The notes under the pieces are model-generated. The model was not told the origin of the DNA, made no database searches, and saw only the letters and a program-made list of their open reading frames with translations. Made by a program: the position numbers and the translations under genes. From the NCBI GenBank assembly GCA_965247065.1, contig CBDFGN010000006.1:4588001-4652000 (forward strand): DNA of 64,000 nucleotides, in the 5' to 3' direction. The DNA comes from CBDFGN01 sp965247065. Its GTDB lineage: Bacteria; Bacteroidota; Bacteroidia; Cytophagales; Cyclobacteriaceae. Positions 53,817 through 62,663 of this stretch are shown here, piece after piece. Each line of letters starts with the position of its first letter. The first letter of the stretch is position 1.

Positions 53817-54770
53817 CTATTTCATCGGCGTACCGGGCACCGGGTCACCATTTGTTGTCAGGATCTGAAAATGATGGATCCGGTGGTCGCCGGAGTAACT
53901 CCAGGCTATCTCTTTTTCCGGGGTGACTTCGAACAATTTGATCCCCTCCTTGGCCGCGTAACTAGCAATGACCGTATTGCCGTTGGGCAGACGCTGGGCA
54001 CCACAAGGATCCTGGAAAGGCGTTCCTTCAAAATCATCATTGTTCACTTCCCAAACCACTTTCCCTTCTCCATCCACTTCAATTGTTTTGTTGCCATGTG
54101 TCAAGTTGATCACTGTATTGCCATTTTCGAGGCGAATGGCAGTAAAAGGCCAGTTTTCAGCCTCTCGACCTCCCAATTCCGGCAGATCTGTTTGGAATAT
54201 TTGAACGATTTCGCCTGTCGGGGTGTATTCCTTTACGGCAAAGGCAAGCAAGTGTGGAACAAGATAATTCCCATTGGCAAGCTTCCTGGCCATTCGGGTC
54301 TGCATGTGCGCATTGTCAGTTTCGGGCTCAAGAGGTACTTCCACCACGATCTCCCCCGCGGGATCCACTTCAAGCAGCCGGGGATTATCGCCTAACTCGG
54401 TGATGAGGGTATTTCCGTTTTCTAATCTGGCGACCGTACCCAATTCCTGGTTAATTTCCGATTTTTGATAGTTGAATACTACTTGCATTTCCCTATCATA
54501 TTCAATAACCTCATCGGTCCAGCAGATTAGCACATTACCATTGGGTAGGACGTAGCCATCTCGAGCAGCCGGTCGTCCGGCATCCCACTCTATCTCGCCC
54601 GATTCGTCAATAATACCAGTAAAGGTCGGTCCCGCAACGAAAAAGGAATGCGAAATGGCCGCGGCCTGCACATCTTCTTCCGCAGTTTCGGGTGCCTTCG
54701 AAGCTTGAGTGCAACCCAGGATAATAAGGCAAACGCCCAGAGAGTAAAAGCTACTTTTGATTATGTTCAT
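53817..54770 (-). CDS. Beta-propeller lipoprotein (arylsulfotransferase-like repeats)
   Basis: The 317-residue protein has a lipoprotein signal ending LIILGC (Cys 20). The mature part is a repeat structure with recurring LxNGNxLI motifs: VLPNGNVLICW, RLENGNTLITEL, KLANGNYLVPHL, RLENGNTVINLT and RLPNGNTVIASY, about six blades. Such propellers resemble arylsulfotransferase and PQQ-like domains, but no catalytic residue is identifiable. The protein is probably anchored on a membrane surface. Its stop is 37 bases from the SSS pseudogene. The same arrangement is mirrored at 51563-51640, where this gene survives only as a tail. Confidence 0.82.
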   Translation of the reverse strand: MNIIKSSFYSLGVCLIILGCTQASKAPETAEEDVQAAAISHSFFVAGPTFTGIIDESGEIEWDAGRPAARDGYVLPNGNVLICWTDEVIEYDREMQVVFNYQKSEINQELGTVARLENGNTLITELGDNPRLLEVDPAGEIVVEVPLEPETDNAHMQTRMARKLANGNYLVPHLLAFAVKEYTPTGEIVQIFQTDLPELGGREAENWPFTAIRLENGNTVINLTHGNKTIEVDGEGKVVWEVNNDDFEGTPFQDPCGAQRLPNGNTVIASYAAKEGIKLFEVTPEKEIAWSYSGDHRIHHFQILTTNGDPVPGTPMK

Positions 54771-54852
54771 TGGTTTGAAGTTTGGTCGGATAAACGATGA
54801 AATCGAAAACCTAGAGGGAGTAAAGTATTGTCAATGCTTTACGTGGCACACA

Positions 54853-56304
54853 TTAATCCAAAATATCGTGAACAAGATGCCCGTGTACATCGGTGAGTCT
54901 AATGTCTCTTCCGCTAAAACGGTAGGTTTGTTTTATATGATCCACGCCCAGAATGTGCAGCATGGTGGCGTGAAGATCGTGAATAGTCATTTTGTTCTCT
55001 ATTACCCGGTAGCCATACTCGTCGGTTCGGCCATAGACCAGTCCTTTCTTGACACCTGCTCCAGCCATCCAAATGCTAAAGGCCTGCGGATTATGATCCC
55101 GACCGTCCATACCCTGAGCAAATGGAGTGCGGCCGAATTCGCCGGCAAAAATGACCAAGGTACTTTCCATCAGCCCTCTGGTCTTCAGATCTTTGAGCAA
55201 TGCAGCAATGGGTTGGTCCACGGCGTGGGCATTTGCTTCATGTCCTTCTTTAAGCCGACTGTGTTGATCCCAACGACCAATGCTGGTCCTGGGGCAGGTC
55301 AATTCAATGAAACGAACTCCGCGTTCTACCAGCCGACGCGCGAGCAGGCACTGTATTCCGTAAGTCCTGCAGTGCTCATCATCGGAATAAAGACCGTAAA
55401 GTTTCTTAGTGGACTTAGATTCACCCGAAATATCGGATAATTCAGGCACAGAGGACTGCATTCGATAGGCCAGCTCGTAATTGGCGATAGTAGATTCAAT
55501 TTGATCTGCAGGGCCGATTTTGTCCAGCAGTTTTTGACCCATTTGCTCCGCATAGCGCAGTTTGGTTTCTTGAATCCCTCCTTGGTTCTCCTGGGGCATG
55601 ACATTGGCCATAGGAATGTCCTTGGGCTGCAAAATTGACGCCTGATAGGTAGCTGGCAAGAAGCCGTTTTTGAAATTATCCAGCCCCCCGGGAGGGATCA
55701 AGCCTCCATCCAAGACCACATAACCGGGTAGATTCTCGCTTTCGCTGCCTAAACCATAAGTAACCCAGGCACCCATGCTGGGCCTTCCCTGACTGCCAAT
55801 GCCCGTGTGCAAGAAAAAACTGGCATTTGAATGCTCGGGGAAGTCGGAGACCATGGATCGGATCATTGTCATCTCATCGACGCAAGTGGCCATATGAGGG
55901 AACAGTTCGCTCATCCAGATGCCGGATTCACCGTGCTGCTTGAATTTCCACGGGCTTTTCAGAATTATCCCAATGTCGTTGAACTGGGTATCATCTACTT
56001 TGAATTTGTCAAACGGATTCAGTCCATGTTCTTTGTCTAGTCTGGGCTTCGGATCAAACGAATCCACCTGTGATACCCCCCCGTCCATGTACAGAAAAAT
56101 AACGCTCTTTGCCCTGGGTGCGAAGTCGGGTAGCTTTCCACCTTGAGAGCCACCGCCCAAGGATCCGGTTGCGGCCATCAGCCTTTGGCCAAATGGGACA
56201 CTGCTCATCAGTCCCATTAGGGCTACTGAACCAAAGCCATTTCGACAGATACTCAGCATCTCCCGTCGGCTCATGGGGCAACTACTGTCGTGATCGACTT
56301 TCAC
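54853..56304 (-). CDS. DUF1501-family protein (Tat-exported)
   Basis: The 483-residue protein starts with GTG at 56304 and overlaps the PSD1 stop by 4 bases (GTGA). A Tat signal, SRREMLSICRNGFG, leads a hydrophobic segment. The mature part has SVIFLYMDGGVSQVDSFDPK, MTMIRSMVSDFPEHSNASFF, FIELTCPRTSIGRWDQHS and VIFAGEFGRTPFAQG. These are diagnostic for DUF1501, an alkaline-phosphatase-like fold common in Planctomycetes and in some Bacteroidota. It is always paired with a PSD1 gene, as here, and is presumed to work in a periplasmic redox or polysaccharide function. The substrate is unknown. The propeller lipoprotein gene follows after 82 bases. Confidence 0.93.
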   Translation of the reverse strand: MKVDHDSSCPMSRREMLSICRNGFGSVALMGLMSSVPFGQRLMAATGSLGGGSQGGKLPDFAPRAKSVIFLYMDGGVSQVDSFDPKPRLDKEHGLNPFDKFKVDDTQFNDIGIILKSPWKFKQHGESGIWMSELFPHMATCVDEMTMIRSMVSDFPEHSNASFFLHTGIGSQGRPSMGAWVTYGLGSESENLPGYVVLDGGLIPPGGLDNFKNGFLPATYQASILQPKDIPMANVMPQENQGGIQETKLRYAEQMGQKLLDKIGPADQIESTIANYELAYRMQSSVPELSDISGESKSTKKLYGLYSDDEHCRTYGIQCLLARRLVERGVRFIELTCPRTSIGRWDQHSRLKEGHEANAHAVDQPIAALLKDLKTRGLMESTLVIFAGEFGRTPFAQGMDGRDHNPQAFSIWMAGAGVKKGLVYGRTDEYGYRVIENKMTIHDLHATMLHILGVDHIKQTYRFSGRDIRLTDVHGHLVHDILD

Positions 56305-59300
56305 ATTAAATGAATAAACTCCTTAAAATTAAGAATTGAATGGCAATAGTCCACCCAAACTTGAGTATCCTCGGTCATCTCATCTAGATCCAGACCATAT
56401 TCTTTGGCCAGGTCATCTAACAGAATCTCGGCACTTTTTAGCTCTTCAGGGGATGCCTCCCTTGAAAAAGCCTGGAAATAGATTTTTCGGATCCTTTCCG
56501 AAACCGATAGCTTTTCTTCACTTAAGACATTCTTGGCCCAGTGCACTGTCTGTTGGTGAACAAAAGGATCATTCACAAGTGCTAATGACTGGGCCGGAAC
56601 GTTTGTGGTATTTCTTTTGCCAAAAGTCGAAAACGGGATGGGCCGGTCAAAAACCAGCATCAAAGGGGAAAGGAAGTTCCGGCGGACCTCAACATATATG
56701 CTTCTACGACCATTTCCGTCAAGCGGGCCAGACATTTCTGGTCTACCCGAACCGGACCCCATAAATTCAGTGAGATGAATTGGAATGGATTCTCCGTACA
56801 TTGTTGAGTCCAAGCGGCCCGAAACAGCCAGGATACCATCACGTATTGCCTCTGCCTCCAGTCGACGCATTGGATAATGGTGTAAAAGATCGTTGTTGGG
56901 ATCGATTGCAAGATTTTCTTCTAGAACTTCAGTAGAACGTCGGAAACTTTGACTCAACAAGATATGTTTTATCATGCCCTTCATAGACCAACCATCCTCG
57001 ATGAACCGAAGTGCCAAATAATCCAGCAATTGCGGATGAGATGGTAACTTGCCTTGCATACCAAAATTGTCAACCGTCTCAACAATCCCTCTTCCAAAAA
57101 GATGGTGCCAGAGGCGGTTCACTATTACCCGGCTTGTAAGTGGATTCTCAGGATCCACAACGGCCTCGGCCCAAGCTAATCTTCCACTGCCATATTGCGG
57201 GAACAACTCGGGACCGGCTTGTATGGCACTCAAAAACCGCCGGGGGATTTTCTCGGCACTTAATTGATTTACGCTTCCTCGAATAAATACCGGGCTAAAA
57301 ACCGCATCCCCTTCAGTCATGCCAATAAAATGAGTAGAATCGTAAAGTTGTGCCGCGATGCTGTCGTAGGACGTTATTAACCGGGATAGTCTCTTTGAAT
57401 AACCTATTTCCTTTCCCATCAGCCAATGATCAAGTGCGCTAATCTGCTCAGGACTGGCTTGACCTTTTACCCAGTCTTTGATCAATGCTTCCCCTTCTGA
57501 TGTAAACTGACTTTGTTCACTGGGGACAGTGGCTAATAAATCCGGAATTTGTTGATCAAAGGCAATGGCATATTGTATTTCAATATAGTCGTCCGGCTTT
57601 ATCCGATACTTATGCTGCGGAGGTTTGCCTTCCAGATAATTGTCATAATGACCTGGAATAAACTGCAGATACGCCTTGTGTCCTTTCAGCCTGGAAACGT
57701 CAAAAGTGTAGGTATTCCATTCACCCCCATTGACAAGTTTTTCCAGACCTCCCCACAGAGGCCTTTGGATTACCTGAAAGTTGTCAACGATTATTCGGAT
57801 CAAACCGTTTATCCCGGCTGCCCTTATGGCGATCGAATCATTTTCAATTATGAAATTTGGTGAACGCAAGGCTCCCATAATTCCAGTGCTGTAGAATCGG
57901 CTCGAAGCAACCGCACTTCCCAGGCCATTGACCTTGCCAGATTTCTTGTCAAAAATAGGCTTTCCCATCAACGGCGCATCCCCGAATGCCCAGCCATCAG
58001 AATACCATCCTTCCCATGAGCCTTTTCTAAAGTCACCGATGACCCGGTATTTTATCGAGTCCTTTCCATCCTCTCCAGTGGTTTGGACGAATTGTCGAAC
58101 CTGATTTACAAACAGCGTTGATGTTTTCTCTGCAGCTATTGCTAATTCCTGTCCAAGTTCGGATCTGATTTCCCCTTTTAATTCAGTCAGCCTTTCGATT
58201 TGTGCCGCTTGCTCTAGGGTCTTCCTGGCTGGCAGAGGGCCGATCCGAGCGCTTTCTATCATGCCGTACATGGCATAGTAATCGGTGGTGGGAATGGGAT
58301 CAAACTTATGATCATGGCAGCGAGCACAGCCAACGGTAAGAGCCTGAAAGGTTTTGGAAGTGACATCTATCATGTTATCGATCTTGTCAGATTCCTCCAG
58401 TTTTATATCCACCGGGCCATGTTTGCCCTCCCCGAGGAAAAAGTATGCAGTTCCGATTATAGATTCATTGAAGCCTTGATCGGGATTGTAGCGGGGCTGA
58501 TCGAGCATGTCACCAGCCAAATGCTCTTTTACAAACAGATCATAGGGGACGTCCTGGTTAAAAGCCCGGATCAGATAATCCCGGTACTGCCAGGCGCCAC
58601 TAATAGCATAGTCGTACTCGTGGCCCATGTACTCCCCATAGCGAACCAGGTCCATCCAATGACGGGCCCAGCGCTCTCCGAAATGAGGCGAAGAGAGATA
58701 TTTATCCACCATTTTTTCGTATGCGTGATCCGAAGTGTTTGACACAAAAGCCCGAACGTCTTCCGGATCCGGGGGCAGACCGGCAAGCAGATACGATACT
58801 CGCCGAATCAGGGCATTGTTGGTTGCCAGAGGGGAGGGCTGTAGCTTTTTGACCTTCAACTTCTGATCAACCAGTCGATCAATGATATCGTTGGGTGAAG
58901 CCCTTTCAAAATCAGCCATCAACTCGGGCAGTTCTGGTTTGATAAAGGCCCAGTGCGGTTTCCATTCCGCACCTTGTTTTATCCATTTTTTGAGCAGGGC
59001 TATTTCACGTTCACTTAGAACCTTTTTTGCTTCCGGGGGCGGCATTCTAAAACTGGGATCGGTAGATGAAATACGATCTATCAATAGGCTTTTGCCTGGT
59101 TTCCCAGGCACGACAGCGAATCCCCCATGCTCTCGTAAGGCAGTGCCTCCTTCAAAGTGGTCTAGGCGTAAATCCACCTTCCGGGTACTCGAATCCGGTC
59201 CATGGCAAACGTAGCAGTTCTGCGATAAGACAGGGCGGATATGGTAGTTAAAATCCACCCTGTCAGGCAAGTCAAGGTCTGCCGGCTGTCCACGGTCGCA

Positions 59301-59366
59301 ACCAATGAAGATCGCCGTTATCGCAATCAGACAATTAAATCTCAGATCCCATCCCTTGACATTCAT
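56301..59366 (-). CDS. PSD1 and planctomycete cytochrome c domain protein (DUF1549/DUF1553)
   Basis: The 1021-residue protein begins with a lipoprotein-like signal (AIFIGC, Cys 23). A planctomycete cytochrome c domain has SQNCYVCHGPDS, with CxxCH at 51-55. The DUF1549 (PSCyt2) domain begins DIIDRLVDQKL and includes RYGEYMGHEYDYAISGAWQY and VGCARCHDHKFDPIPTTDYY, a second CxxCH. A central concanavalin-like region lies at about 420-620. The C-terminal DUF1553 (PSD1) domain has RVIVNRLWHHLFGRGIV and RRLEAEAIRDGILAVSG. These proteins pair with DUF1501 and are thought to be secreted redox enzymes. It is the upstream gene of the pair, and their overlap suggests translational coupling. Confidence 0.94.
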   Translation of the reverse strand: MNVKGWDLRFNCLIAITAIFIGCDRGQPADLDLPDRVDFNYHIRPVLSQNCYVCHGPDSSTRKVDLRLDHFEGGTALREHGGFAVVPGKPGKSLLIDRISSTDPSFRMPPPEAKKVLSEREIALLKKWIKQGAEWKPHWAFIKPELPELMADFERASPNDIIDRLVDQKLKVKKLQPSPLATNNALIRRVSYLLAGLPPDPEDVRAFVSNTSDHAYEKMVDKYLSSPHFGERWARHWMDLVRYGEYMGHEYDYAISGAWQYRDYLIRAFNQDVPYDLFVKEHLAGDMLDQPRYNPDQGFNESIIGTAYFFLGEGKHGPVDIKLEESDKIDNMIDVTSKTFQALTVGCARCHDHKFDPIPTTDYYAMYGMIESARIGPLPARKTLEQAAQIERLTELKGEIRSELGQELAIAAEKTSTLFVNQVRQFVQTTGEDGKDSIKYRVIGDFRKGSWEGWYSDGWAFGDAPLMGKPIFDKKSGKVNGLGSAVASSRFYSTGIMGALRSPNFIIENDSIAIRAAGINGLIRIIVDNFQVIQRPLWGGLEKLVNGGEWNTYTFDVSRLKGHKAYLQFIPGHYDNYLEGKPPQHKYRIKPDDYIEIQYAIAFDQQIPDLLATVPSEQSQFTSEGEALIKDWVKGQASPEQISALDHWLMGKEIGYSKRLSRLITSYDSIAAQLYDSTHFIGMTEGDAVFSPVFIRGSVNQLSAEKIPRRFLSAIQAGPELFPQYGSGRLAWAEAVVDPENPLTSRVIVNRLWHHLFGRGIVETVDNFGMQGKLPSHPQLLDYLALRFIEDGWSMKGMIKHILLSQSFRRSTEVLEENLAIDPNNDLLHHYPMRRLEAEAIRDGILAVSGRLDSTMYGESIPIHLTEFMGSGSGRPEMSGPLDGNGRRSIYVEVRRNFLSPLMLVFDRPIPFSTFGKRNTTNVPAQSLALVNDPFVHQQTVHWAKNVLSEEKLSVSERIRKIYFQAFSREASPEELKSAEILLDDLAKEYGLDLDEMTEDTQVWVDYCHSILNFKEFIHLM

Positions 59367-60001
59367 CTCATAATCCCGGTTAGCTTTCTGCCTAATAAAA
59401 TGCCATTAAGCCAAAATATCGAGGCTCGAGTTCCTCGATATAAAGATAATAAACAGATCAGACTTTCATTTAATCAGTTCACCGCTTCAAGTTCGTACCA
59501 TGGGACCTCATTTCATTTATGACCGTGGATTGGTAGTAGATGTTTATATGTTCTAATGCCCTTCGTACATCGACCAATACTGTTAGGTGTCCAGAATCAT
59601 CCGATCTTACCACCCCCTTAATCCCCCGCCAGCGGGGGACAATTGCCTGGTGACCAGCACCCTGTTCTTTCCGGATACGTACGGAGGTCCGGAGCAGATA
59701 ATGGCGTGGTACCTGGTGAGGCGTCTTGCGGGAGGGCCATCAGTTGGGAAGACATGAAATCCTTGATCACACTTGGCATTTGCTCGGAATATCGAACATT
59801 AAAAACTGATCAGATGTTGAAGTTAGTGGCTAATGAAATCACTCTTCATTTGGATATTCAGCGCTCCCTGATCGGTGTTCAGTGTTCGAGGACATTACCC
59901 ATTGCCCATCTCCGTGGGTGGTATTCCCTATTCCCAAAGCCCCTTGAGATGGGTGTACTTGCAGGTGATATCACAGCAGTGAAAGCAACACCTCCAAAAG
60001 C
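59367..60001. other. 635-base intergenic region
   Basis: No gene supported; a 120-codon open frame at 59643-60005 has no recognisable features and low-complexity character. The region contains a strong GC palindrome (see 59623-59638) and separates the PSD1 gene from the GH116 fragment. Confidence 0.5.
59623..59638. repeat. GC-rich palindrome in CCCCCTTAATCCCCCGCC context
   Basis: CCCCCG and CGGGGG pair around CCAG, preceded by CCCCCTTAAT. Such a palindrome with a run of C bases and a TTAAT is a recurrent extragenic element I recall from Bacteroidota genomes; only one copy is here, so its repeat nature is remembered rather than shown. It may act as a hairpin terminator for either strand. Confidence 0.4.
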
Positions 60002-60463
60002 TTAAAACCTTGCGTTTACCGGCAATCCTGCCTGCTCGTTGTTTTTCTTAACTTCAAATTCTACTTCCTGGCCCAATTCAAAAACTTTTAAACCTTCAAA
60101 TTCTATTTGTCCGTGGCCATTCAGCGCAAGACTGGTCAGACTTAAGTCTCCGTTCAATGAGGAGAGTTTGACCGTTTTGCTTTCGGCGTTGTCCTTCACC
60201 TCCACGATCCCATACTGATAGCCGTTGGACCAGAAATATCTTCCTGCCCTGGGATTGAAAGCAATGCTTCGCTCGACGGCAGAGTATTGAAATCCGGTGT
60301 AGGCCAATATTCCAGCCCATGCAGCCATGGCCCTGGAATAACGGTGACCATATTCGCCTTCGTTAAATGGATTTCGCTTGTAACCATCGTAGCGATTTCG
60401 GATAGCCTCGAAAACTTTTAATCCAGCATCGATCTGCCCTTCATAGATCATATGTTTGCTCAC
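60002..60463 (-). pseudogene. C-terminal fragment of a GH116 glycoside hydrolase
   Basis: The 153-codon frame reads HMIYEGQIDAGLKVFEAIRN, RYDGYKRNPFNEGEYGHRYS, RAMAAWAGILAYTGFQYSAV and RYFWSNGYQYGIVEVK. These are the C-terminal part of the GH116/DUF608 barrel (family forms RYDGxxRNPxNExECGxHYxRxMASW). The ATG at 60463 falls inside the family's homology, and no upstream frame continues it; the sequence there (TCKINITVSK) is unlike the family. The N-terminal two thirds of the enzyme, including its catalytic Glu, are absent. It is a fragment left by deletion or rearrangement. Confidence 0.75.
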
Positions 60464-60767
60464 AGTAATGTTTATTTTGCAGGTTGAGAGCTATTCATAT
60501 CTTCTTTCCCGGGAAAAGGCCAAAACGGGGTCAGTTCCCCTTAGAACCTTCGCACATCCTCGCAAAGCTTTCAAGGGCATTCTCGGACAATAACGGCACC
60601 GTAATTTGGGTTGATTGGGCTGAAATGAGGTAGACAAGGACGTTGTAGTGCGACGCAGGTTATCGAGTTTTTCATGGCGGCTATTATATGCCTAATTGTA
60701 ACTCACAGATAATATCAGGATGGGGTCTCCGTTCGCGGGTCCAGAAGCTAAAAAAGAAGAAACCCTC

Positions 60768-60785
60768 CTCGGGCGCTGACCCGAG
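60768..60785. repeat. Hairpin CTCGGG-6-CCCGAG
   Basis: Perfect 6-base stem with loop CGCTGA, 186 bases downstream of the SSS stop. An A-run just before it would be a T-run on the minus strand, so it could terminate transcription of the SSS gene. Confidence 0.4.
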
Positions 60786-60823
60786 TTCGCCTATCCTGTG
60801 GCGTCTTTACTTCAGAGTTAGAG

Positions 60824-60845
60824 TTCCCGGCTCGGCGGCCGGGAA
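60824..60845. repeat. Hairpin TTCCCGGC-6-GCCGGGAA
   Basis: Perfect 8-base stem with loop TCGGCG, directly after the previous hairpin. It resembles extragenic palindromes seen in many genomes (GCCGGGAATGA form). Confidence 0.4.
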
Positions 60846-60970
60846 TGATCGCGTCACTTCGACTTTTTCAAGTTTTCTAATCTGATGTCTGGTTTCCAGA
60901 TCGAGGAGATTTTCGTCTTTCCCACAATTGTCGACCTGATAATCCCGGCTAACAAGCCTAAAATCGATGA

Positions 60971-62575
60971 TCAGACTATATTAAAGGCGATATAGATCAG
61001 AATCGTTACTATCACCAAAATGATACTCATCGGCCTGGTGAACCTCCAGGGAGTGAGCGGCACCGCACCCACATCCACAATCCAGGACTTCTCGGTCCGG
61101 GGATAGAACAAGGACACCACGTACATCAGTATGACATTGAGCACAAACTCGAGTCCCCAGATGTGGACAAAATGCATCTCGACCTCCAGGATGAAGTAGG
61201 TAAGAATGTAAAAGCCAAAACCAAAAAACAGACCCACTTTAGCCGCCACCGCCGAAATGCGGGGGATGAAAAAAGCACATATTATAACTGTACCTATGGG
61301 GACCATGAAAATCCCATTCAGTTGCTGTAGAAGCTGATAAAGTCCGGATGGGGCATTTGCCACAAACGGGGCCACGGAAATGCCAAATACCGCCAGGATA
61401 AGAGATACCCACCGGCCTACTTGAACGATACCGGCATCAGAGACGGTCGTGTTGAGGTATTTCTTATAAATGCCTAAGCTGAAAAGAGTTGCTGCGCTGT
61501 TTAAGGCACTATTGAATGTACTCAAAACGGCGCCCATGACCACAGCAGCGAAAAAGCCGGTCAACCAAAAGGGCAGAACTTTCTTGACTAACTCCGGATA
61601 AATGGAATCCTGGTTTTCGTATAGGCTATCGCCAAAATAATAAAACCCAATAATCCCCGGTAAAACGATGACCAGTGGAATCAACAACTTCAGAATCCCG
61701 GTGTAAAGCACACCCTTCTGGCATTCCTCCAGGCTGACAGCACCCAGGGCTCTTTGCACGAACGACTGGTGCATTGTCCAATAATAAATCTGGTTAATGA
61801 TCATCCCCGTAAAAAGGGCGCTAAACGGCAGGATCGAATCTCTTGATCCAGGGCCCACCGAAGGCTCGCGGCTTACTACGTTAAACTTCTCCGGTGCATG
61901 ATTGAATACGGTTACCAACCCATTCACCACACTGCCCTCACCGATTGCATACAATGCCAAAATTGGCACCAAGAGTCCTCCTATCAAAAGTCCGTAGCCA
62001 TTCAGGGTATCTGTATAGGCCACCATCTTCAACCCGCCAAAAATGGCGTAGACCGCGCCCACACCTCCTACCACCACAGCAGTTATCCAAAGACCCTGTT
62101 GAGTAGTGACCCCAATCAGATCTGAGATCTCAAAAATGCTCTCGATATTGATGGCGCCAGTGTAAAGAACAAAGGGGAGCATGGTTGTTATGAAAGAAAC
62201 GACCAACAGCAAATCTACTATGGTCCTGGTGAGGCCATCGAATCTCTTCTCCAAGAGTTCGGGTATTGTGGTCAGTCCCATCTTGAGATACCTGGGCATG
62301 AAGTACAATGCACCAATTACCAGGGCTATTGCCGATGTGACCTCCCAAGTAATAATGATAGCGCCATTTTTGTAGGAGGAACCATTCATGCCGATCAGGT
62401 GCTCGGTGGAGATATTGGTTAACAGCATGGATCCTGCAATGGTAATCCCGGTCAGACTCCGACCGCCCAAAAAGTAGCCGTCCTGGGTATTTAATTTGAG
62501 ACGTCGTAATCGCCAGGTTGCGTAAGCAGCGACGAAACCTGTAAATGCCAAAAAAGATAAGAATTGCACCAACAT
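60971..62575 (-). CDS. Sodium:solute symporter (SSS/SLC5 family)
   Basis: I choose the ATG at 62575 (MLVQFLSFLAFTGFVAAYAT), since the longer frame to 62647 adds a charged leader before the first helix and nearly meets the permease gene. The 534-residue protein has about thirteen helices with DGYFLGGRSLTGITIAGSML, NISTEHLIGMNGSSY, GGLKMVAYTDTLNG and STFNSALNSAATLFSLGIY (Na+ site). The C-terminus LTPWRFTRPMSI ends in a final helix. It is the closest relative of the C-terminal half of the SSS pseudogene at 53508-53779. It follows the ABC permease by 88 bases on the same strand, so it might share its promoter. Confidence 0.93.
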   Translation of the reverse strand: MLVQFLSFLAFTGFVAAYATWRLRRLKLNTQDGYFLGGRSLTGITIAGSMLLTNISTEHLIGMNGSSYKNGAIIITWEVTSAIALVIGALYFMPRYLKMGLTTIPELLEKRFDGLTRTIVDLLLVVSFITTMLPFVLYTGAINIESIFEISDLIGVTTQQGLWITAVVVGGVGAVYAIFGGLKMVAYTDTLNGYGLLIGGLLVPILALYAIGEGSVVNGLVTVFNHAPEKFNVVSREPSVGPGSRDSILPFSALFTGMIINQIYYWTMHQSFVQRALGAVSLEECQKGVLYTGILKLLIPLVIVLPGIIGFYYFGDSLYENQDSIYPELVKKVLPFWLTGFFAAVVMGAVLSTFNSALNSAATLFSLGIYKKYLNTTVSDAGIVQVGRWVSLILAVFGISVAPFVANAPSGLYQLLQQLNGIFMVPIGTVIICAFFIPRISAVAAKVGLFFGFGFYILTYFILEVEMHFVHIWGLEFVLNVILMYVVSLFYPRTEKSWIVDVGAVPLTPWRFTRPMSIILVIVTILIYIAFNIV

Positions 62576-62663
62576 GGATCTGTTTTTTCGGTTTAAAGAA
62601 TACTGGGTTGGGCGCTCATGGAAATAAGGGAATACTCCCTTGCACACCGAGTTTGTCGCATGT

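Larger units (their letters stand above)
60464..60970. other. 507-base intergenic region with two hairpins
   Basis: No gene recognised. Two strong palindromes lie at 60768-60785 and 60824-60845. An A-rich run (AAAAAAGAAGAAA) precedes the first. The SSS gene downstream ends at 60971. Confidence 0.5.

Noticed and set aside
59643..60005. 120-codon open frame on the plus strand
   Set aside because: No recognisable motif, and it overlaps the end of the GH116 fragment; likely chance.
23615..60713. Shared 15-mer TAACTCACAGATAAT at 23615-23629 and 60699-60713
   Set aside because: A few 15-base matches are expected by chance in 64 kb on both strands, and the flanks differ.
62576..62647. Upstream start for the SSS gene at 62647
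   Set aside because: The extra 24 residues are charged and precede the first helix without a family match.
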